DNA of 64,000 nucleotides from Cephalotus follicularis. Lineage: Eukaryota > Streptophyta > Magnoliopsida > Oxalidales > Cephalotaceae. The translations under genes were made by a program, and so were the position numbers. The stretch lies in NCBI GenBank assembly GCA_001972305.1, contig BDDD01005801.1, positions 52,336 to 116,335 on the forward strand, read 5' to 3'. The notes beneath the pieces were generated by a model that saw only the letters and a list, made by a program, of their open reading frames with translations, had not been told where the DNA came from and ran no database searches. Shown here in pieces: positions 58,823 through 64,000 of the stretch (position 1 is the first letter of the stretch; every line of letters begins with the position of its first letter).

Positions 58823-61800
58823 TGTAACGCCCCGAATTTCATAAATAATTATTTTGAAATTGGTGCGTGTACAGTCGTGATAAAATCGATAGAGCCCGGA
58901 GTAATAAAAAGGCATTACGCATTTAAGTCGTAATTGCGTTAGCTAAAGACGACTAATAAAGTCTAGTTTTAGTGCGCGACAATAAAGCCCGAATGTTCGC
59001 ATTTTTATTGTGATTATTTTGGTGGTTGTTCGGATAATTTATGTCGCGATTCGCGGAAAAATCGGGACCCGGACCTTAGTATTTTACCAGAAAACACTAA
59101 GGGGGAAGCAAAAATAATAAAAGGGAAGGGTGAGACACGGGCGCATAGCGCGCCCGTGCGTGTTATCTGTAGGGAGAGAGAGACAGGGAGAGATAGCGAG
59201 AGAGAGTGGGAGAGAGACCGGAGCAGAGGGAGAGAGGCGACGCCGGAGCCAGCCACCGGACCGGGAGAGCGCGGCGGTCAACCCAGGCACGCCACCGACC
59301 GGTAAGCTCCTCCCCCTTCTTCTCTTTTTCTTCTTTTTCTTCCCCGCTACCGCCACTATCGCGCCTCTTTCTCGGCGTTTCCCGGCGCCGTTAGCGTCGC
59401 GGGTGGGGTGGGTTTTGGTGTAGGAGGCCCGCTCTACCCATTTTGACCACCGGTGAGGCGTGATTCGGCTGAAATCGGCCGAAATCACTAGGCAGAGTTG
59501 ACTCAGCGAGTCGACTCACGGCTGCCTGAGACACGGCGTTTGGCGTCGAGTCTCGGTGAGTCACGGGCATGGGTGTGTATAACCGGTGAATGTGTGGAAT
59601 TTTTGGGTGGTGATCGGACCTGTGGAGGTCCGGCGAGTCGACTCAGTGAGTCGCGACTCACTACCGGCCGTGGCGCGGCGTTCGGCGCCGATTCCCGACG
59701 AGTCTTGACCGGTTTTGGGTAGACCGTGCAATGTGGAACCCGTTGATGTATGTTTTGTCGCCTGGTTGTGTCGGTCGAAATCCGGCCGGCGTTTCGGCGA
59801 CGGAAATGTTTTGTGTGTCGAACATAACGAAAATGTGTTGTATGTGCAGTGTGTAAGCGGTATTTGGATTTGGCATCGAGGAATTGATCAATTGGCTAGA
59901 ACCGGCTTCGGTTCAACGGTTATCGAAAAGGTTCGGCAATTGAACCTGCGGCTTGACTGTGCTGGTGATACTGTGATTCCTAACTTCGAATCAAAGGTAG
60001 GGGAAGCTATACATGCAAGTTTGAGTTCAATAATATTGTAATGCCATTGATGAAATGCATGGTTTGCGGATTGTGAATTGTGTGACTGTGTTAGGGTTGC
60101 TATGAATAGTTAACCTGTCCTGTATATTGTGTTTTGCGATGATTGCGAATTGAATGACATGTGTTGTGTGCTTGAACTCTTTTGGTTTTGAGACGTGTTG
60201 AAGGAACCGTGTTTTGGTTCCCTTAACCGTCGACGCTTAGGAAAGAAGCATCGACGCTATGGATTGTTATACGGAGAATGAGTCCTGATTCGCGAGAAAC
60301 ATCGATGCTTACGGAAAACGCCGACGCCATGATTCGTCGTGTATGAGAATGGGCACGTGTGCCGTTGAAGCCTGAGGTTCCTACCTCAGAGCATCGATGC
60401 CAAAGGGATGAGATGTTGACGCGTAAGGTTTCTGGTTGAAAGCTTTGACGCTAAGAGTTAAGCGGAGACGCTTAAGCGATTTGGGTTGAACATTAACGCC
60501 TACATGGTGTATGTTGACGCGAATAGAGCCCGTTTGCATTATTGAGCATATGTTCGCATTGCATACGATTGTTGATTGAGCTATCACCTATTTTCTAAAA
60601 TGTTCTTCATTTTAGAAGTGTATAAATGGTTTATTAAATCATTGTTATATGGAAAAGTATGTTTTCCGAAAGGATTGTTATATATATTGACAAATATATA
60701 TGTTGCAAGTATTTATATCGATAAATTACTTGAATGGTATCGTGTGTGCTGTGATTGCACTGTTATCGTGATTATGAATAGTGTTAGTACTTAGCCACCG
60801 TGCTAGTATCATTTACCGTGTATTGATTGTTGTTACTTAGCCGCCGTGCTAGTAACGTGGATGTTATTGATTGATTGTGAGCTTTCCTAGCACGACGGGA
60901 CGGTTAGCTACGCGCTTTCCTAGCTCGGGGCCGGTTAGCATTTTTGGATTGTTGAGCTTTTCTAGCACCCCGGGACGGTTAGCTATGCGCTTTCCTAGCT
61001 CGGGGCCGGTTAGCATCATTGACTGATGGTTGAGCTATTCCTAGCCATGTGCCGGTTAGCCTGTGAGCTTTCCTAGCCCTGGACGGTTAGTATCGACATG
61101 GGGCGAGCTTTCCCAGCTTGGGGCCAGATAGCCGCGAGCTTTTCTGGTCCGGGACGGTTAGCGTCGCTTCGTAGGGGTTGGTCCTTTGGACGTGTTTGAT
61201 TGATTGTTTGGTCGAGCTTTCCCCGCCTACGTGCCGGTTAGCATCGATATGTGATACTACCAACCTAAGGGTGGTAGATATCGGACTCAGACTGGATTGT
61301 TGGCCCGTTGAGGCATAACTGATGGTTTGTTCGGTCCTTTAAGGACATGTTTGTGACTAGTTCGCTGAGGATATGACCGTGATTGTGTTGATGTAGCCCT
61401 AACGGGTTGCACCTGTACTGTGTATATGCATATATAGATACATATATGTATATACTGTTATATATACCGTACTGCATCACTTTGCATTCATACATGACAT
61501 GCATTATCATTGAAACCGAACTGTATTTATACTTAGCCGAGTGAGTACAAAGGCTAACCCCCCTACAGTTTCAGATTGAATTCAGGTTGATGCAGCGGAT
61601 TGTTACTGTTGAGCTCCGTGGAGCGAATGGAGTTTTATGTTGTTTTTACTTATGAGAAATGTTAATGGATCATTGTAATAAATGAATGGTTGTAATAATG
61701 AATATTGTTCATGCTCCGTTTGAGTGCAGTTAACTTTGATGATGTTTACTGTTGTAGCATGTAGTATGGGATGCATGTTGCGTTATGATTCGGCTTATAT

Positions 61801-61922
61801 TATATGCTTCCGCAAGTTGTTAATGGATATGGAAAGTTTTAAATTTATGGTTTTTTGCATAAGCCGGATTTATATGTTGATTGCCGCCACTTTTATTGTT
61901 GTTATGGGAACGGGGTGTGACA
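58823..61922 (+). repeat. 5' LTR of gypsy F (3.1 kb)
   Basis: Longest LTR here, ending ACGGGGTGTGACA. A GA-rich run (59170-59235) and a GC-rich stretch (59130-59480) fit a promoter or leader zone. Type C palindromes GAGTCGACTC lie at 59508-59517 and 59635-59644, type A ones at 60228-60530. A minisatellite lies at 60884-61240, the TTAGCC...GGCTAA block at 61533-61557 and TAGTATGGGATGC near 61757. Open frames of 60-134 codons in the GC-rich part are on both strands and look accidental. Confidence 0.9.
60884..61240 (+). repeat. GAGCTTTCCTAGC...CCGGTTAGC minisatellite
   Basis: About nine degenerate units of 28-50 bp, each with CTTTCCTAGC followed by GGGGCCGGTTAGC or GGGACGGTTAGC. Shorter relatives (CTTAGCCGCCGTGCTAGTA) precede it at 60788-60855. 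Confidence 0.85.
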
Positions 61923-61926
61923 ACAG

Positions 61927-61939
61927 TGGTATCAGAGCT
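61927..61939 (+). other. Primer-binding site (tRNA-iMet), gypsy F
   Basis: TGGTATCAGAGCT, four bases after the LTR end. Confidence 0.93.
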
Positions 61940-62133
61940 TATATTCCTTTTATAAGCTATCGCTAGGATACTATCCTTGGCAACCAAAATGATTGATACT
62001 ACAATAGTGGTAATCGAGCATACTCCATGCATGCTTGAATTGAATAAGGAATTTATCCAAGCTAATATTTTCCTTGGCAATTAATGAAATGTTTCCTAAT
62101 GATGGTTTATATTATTTCCTTATAGGAAACAGA

Positions 62134-63262
62134 ATGGACGGTAGAAGGAAGCGTGGAAGAACTAGAGTTGTGGGGGAGAATGATATTCAAGAAGCAAATG
62201 TTCCACAAAATGAGAATGTGGGGAGAGATCCAATGGATCGCATGGCTAACTACTTCCAACAGCATCTGGCTGCCAATGCAGCTAATATGGAGGAGATACG
62301 GCGCTTGTGCGCCCATGGTGCACGTAATGAGGGTAATCAGTTTGGGAAAAACCTTGAAAGGTTTATGGGACAGAATCCTCCTAGCTTCAAGGGAGAGCTT
62401 GACGCTACTATTGCAGAAAGATGGTTACAAGATCTAGAGAAGATCTTTGATGTGATGGAATGCACCGATGGTCAGAAACTGAGATTTGCTGTATATCGGT
62501 TATGGGGAGAGGCCACTCACTGGTGGGAGATGGTCAAGGCAACATGGGAGTCAGTTGGGCTTGATAGTACTTGGGATAGGTTTCAGGAGGAGTTCTTGGC
62601 GACCTATGTACCCCGGATTGAGCAGGAACGGAGAGAGACGGAACTCTTAGAGTTACGTCAAGGTGACATGACAGTGGCCGAATATCAAGCCAGATTTATG
62701 GAGTTGGCCAGGCATTCAGCCTATCTGGTGGCTGATAATGAGAAGAAAATCCGGAGATTTCTGAAAGGCTTGCGACCGGATCTTCGGTCGGAGATTAGAG
62801 CTATGGAACTGGAAACCTTTGTATAGGTTGCTCAAAAAGCAAGGTTGTTGGAAAGTATATCGAACGAAGACCGTGCTGAGAGGGCTCGTATGCAGTAGAG
62901 TAACCAAACCTCTACACAGTCTAGGCCAGCCTCGTTGAAGGGGCAAGGTAGTGACTCTCCGATGAACTTGACTAAGAACAGATCTCAACAAATGACTATT
63001 CAGGGTACTCCTAGTCAAGGGAGTAATGCAAGATCAGGGGTTTGTTTCCGTTGTGGTCGTGCAGGTCATCAGCAGAAGGATTGTTGGTTGAAGAATGGAT
63101 TTTGCATGAAGTGTGGAGCATCTGGACACGTAACGAACGATTGTAAGAGGAATCAGGGGATAATGCCTACTGGACCTGCAAGTGATAGTGGTGCTACAGC
63201 TGGGCCTTCACGGCGTAGAGATACCGGTAAAAGCATCATGAGAGGTAAGGCTTTCGCTCTAA
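62134..63262 (+). pseudogene. gag: Gypsy F gag (two in-frame stops)
   Basis: The start MDGRRKRGRTR after AGGAAACAGA is the position used by gypsy G. An upstream ATG at 62074 in the same frame is not supported by G. The gag core is complete (FMGQNPPSFKGELDATIAER, THWWEMVKATWE, FLKGLRPDLRSEI). Two CCHC knuckles, CFRCGRAGHQQKDC and CMKCGASGHVTNDC, lie at 63041-63144. Stops: TAG 62824-62826 and TAG 62896-62898, same frame. Similarity ends near 63262 after RGKAFALS, where protease should start. Confidence 0.88.
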
Positions 63263-64000
63263 GTTTTAAAGCTTACTTATATAGTCAAAAGTGCATCGTA
63301 TTGTTATTGATCGTAACTGTATTGATTAGATGGTTATGGTTGGCTAGTGTATTGTAATCGATCGTATCGTATTGTTATGGGCCATTATCAAACGGATAGT
63401 GATCGAATGAACCGTTGTTGAGTGGTTAGTGATTGTATGGACCGTGAACGGCTGTTGGCCGTGACAGACATGAATTGTAGATTGGTATAGACCGTATACG
63501 GCTATGGACCGTAAACGGATGTGAAATGTAATGGATGAAACCCAATCATGGATTGATACGGGACGAAAGGCCCCGGATGATGGTATATGGTAGAGTTACT
63601 GATGACGTATTCTGTTATGACTTGTATAAATGTGAAATGACATTGTTCATGTTTCTCATGTTATGTGTGCATCTCACATGATTGACACTACACATATATC
63701 TGCTACACCCTGGCACGCATTCATTGCATATGTATATTGTACACAGCCATTGGTTGCTGAACTGTTTCATTGAGATGAAGTGGTCAGGTTAAGGTTCATA
63801 TGACAGCTACAGTGATTAGTCAAGACAAGCGCATGGTAAGAAATTATATTTCTCCAGCTTATCTTGTGTTATATGAATAAGGTAAGGGAACTGATATTTT
63901 AAGGATTGTTATTGTACATTATATGACCTGCCGGCTTGTGGCAGTGCGAGAATATAAATGTGTGTTGATGTATTGGACCTGCCGGCATGTGGCAGTGCAT
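63263..64000 (+). other. Non-coding sequence after gypsy F gag
   Basis: No protease or RT is seen on either strand. Short strings such as ATGGACCGTGAACGG, TAGACCGTATACGG and TGGACCGTAAACGG recur at 63430-63520. GACCTGCCGGC[T/A]TGTGGCAGTGC occurs at 63925 and 63976 with 51-bp spacing and may be a tandem array running off the window. This may be an insertion or a pol deletion in F. Confidence 0.5.

Larger units (their letters stand above)
58823..64000 (+). mobile_element. Gypsy F: plus-strand element inserted in gypsy E, incomplete at the window edge
   Basis: Starts TGTAACGCCCCG directly after gag sequence of E. The 5' LTR 58823-61922, PBS at 61927 and gag from 62134 are seen. The other end and the TSD partner (5' flank TCCCC) lie outside. 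Confidence 0.88.

Noticed and set aside
59014-59488. 134- and 97-codon frames in the GC-rich part of the gypsy F LTR
   Set aside because: High GC content lowers stop frequency on all frames. They overlap antisense and are rich in Arg, Ser and Lys. Probably chance.
6417-61939. tRNA-Met-like strings TGGTATCAGAGC
   Set aside because: Only 11-13 bases, always beside an LTR end. They are primer-binding sites, not tRNA genes.

Overview
This window is plant nuclear DNA from repeat-rich heterochromatin, most likely a dicot. I find no host gene, rRNA, tRNA gene or CRISPR array. Almost every base belongs to LTR retrotransposons inserted into one another. The evidence is eight primer-binding sites complementary to initiator tRNA-Met, polypurine tracts, TG...CA LTR ends with 5-bp target duplications, and gag/pol fragments of Ty3/gypsy chromoviruses (Tekay/Del-like, from the GPY/F and chromodomain-like C-termini) plus one Ty1/copia element. 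No species is assigned. Clade names are from recognition, not from a search.

Layout. 1-1076 is the end of a forward LTR. 1077-2277 is unassigned sequence. 2278-40496 is a minus-strand tandem array of one gag-only gypsy family: LTR1 (2278-5001), gag1, LTR2 (6435-21326, split), gag2, LTR3 (25543-33440, split), gag3, LTR4 (34880-40496, split). Into it were inserted a full-length gypsy B (7888-20232, TSD TAACA/TAATA) in LTR2, which itself holds a solo LTR (14446-16948, TSD TTCAC); a second solo LTR (21704-24482, TSD TACCA) in gag2; a copia element (26368-31536, TSD TAACC) in LTR3; and a patch of gypsy C (35585-39665) that replaces part of LTR4. 40497-41171 and 46025-46360 are tandem-repeat-rich flank interrupted by gypsy D (41172-46024, TSD GCGAG). 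46361-56981 is another putative LTR-type repeat holding gypsy G on the plus strand (47058-55820, TSD CAAAG). 56982-58822 is gypsy E (minus, gag-only), cut by gypsy F (plus, from 58823, running off the window).

None of the elements looks autonomous now. All gag/pol frames carry stops, frameshifts or deletions. Most in-frame stops can be read as CAA, CAG, CGA or TGG codons changed by C-to-T or G-to-A, as expected of methylated, silenced DNA. The gag-only family keeps LTRs, PBS, PPT and the gag zinc knuckle but lacks all of pol, so it would have depended on a partner's enzymes.

The most unusual signal is a set of short palindromes centred on GTCGAC, clustered inside LTRs of several families and of both superfamilies. 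Three arm types occur: AAGCGTCGACGCTT (A), GGCAGTCGACTGCC (B) and GAGTCGACTC (C). In several LTRs they sit in two clusters at similar distances from the LTR start, and two LTRs with matching ends (G and the solo LTR 14446-16948) carry different types at corresponding places. I do not know of a description of this.
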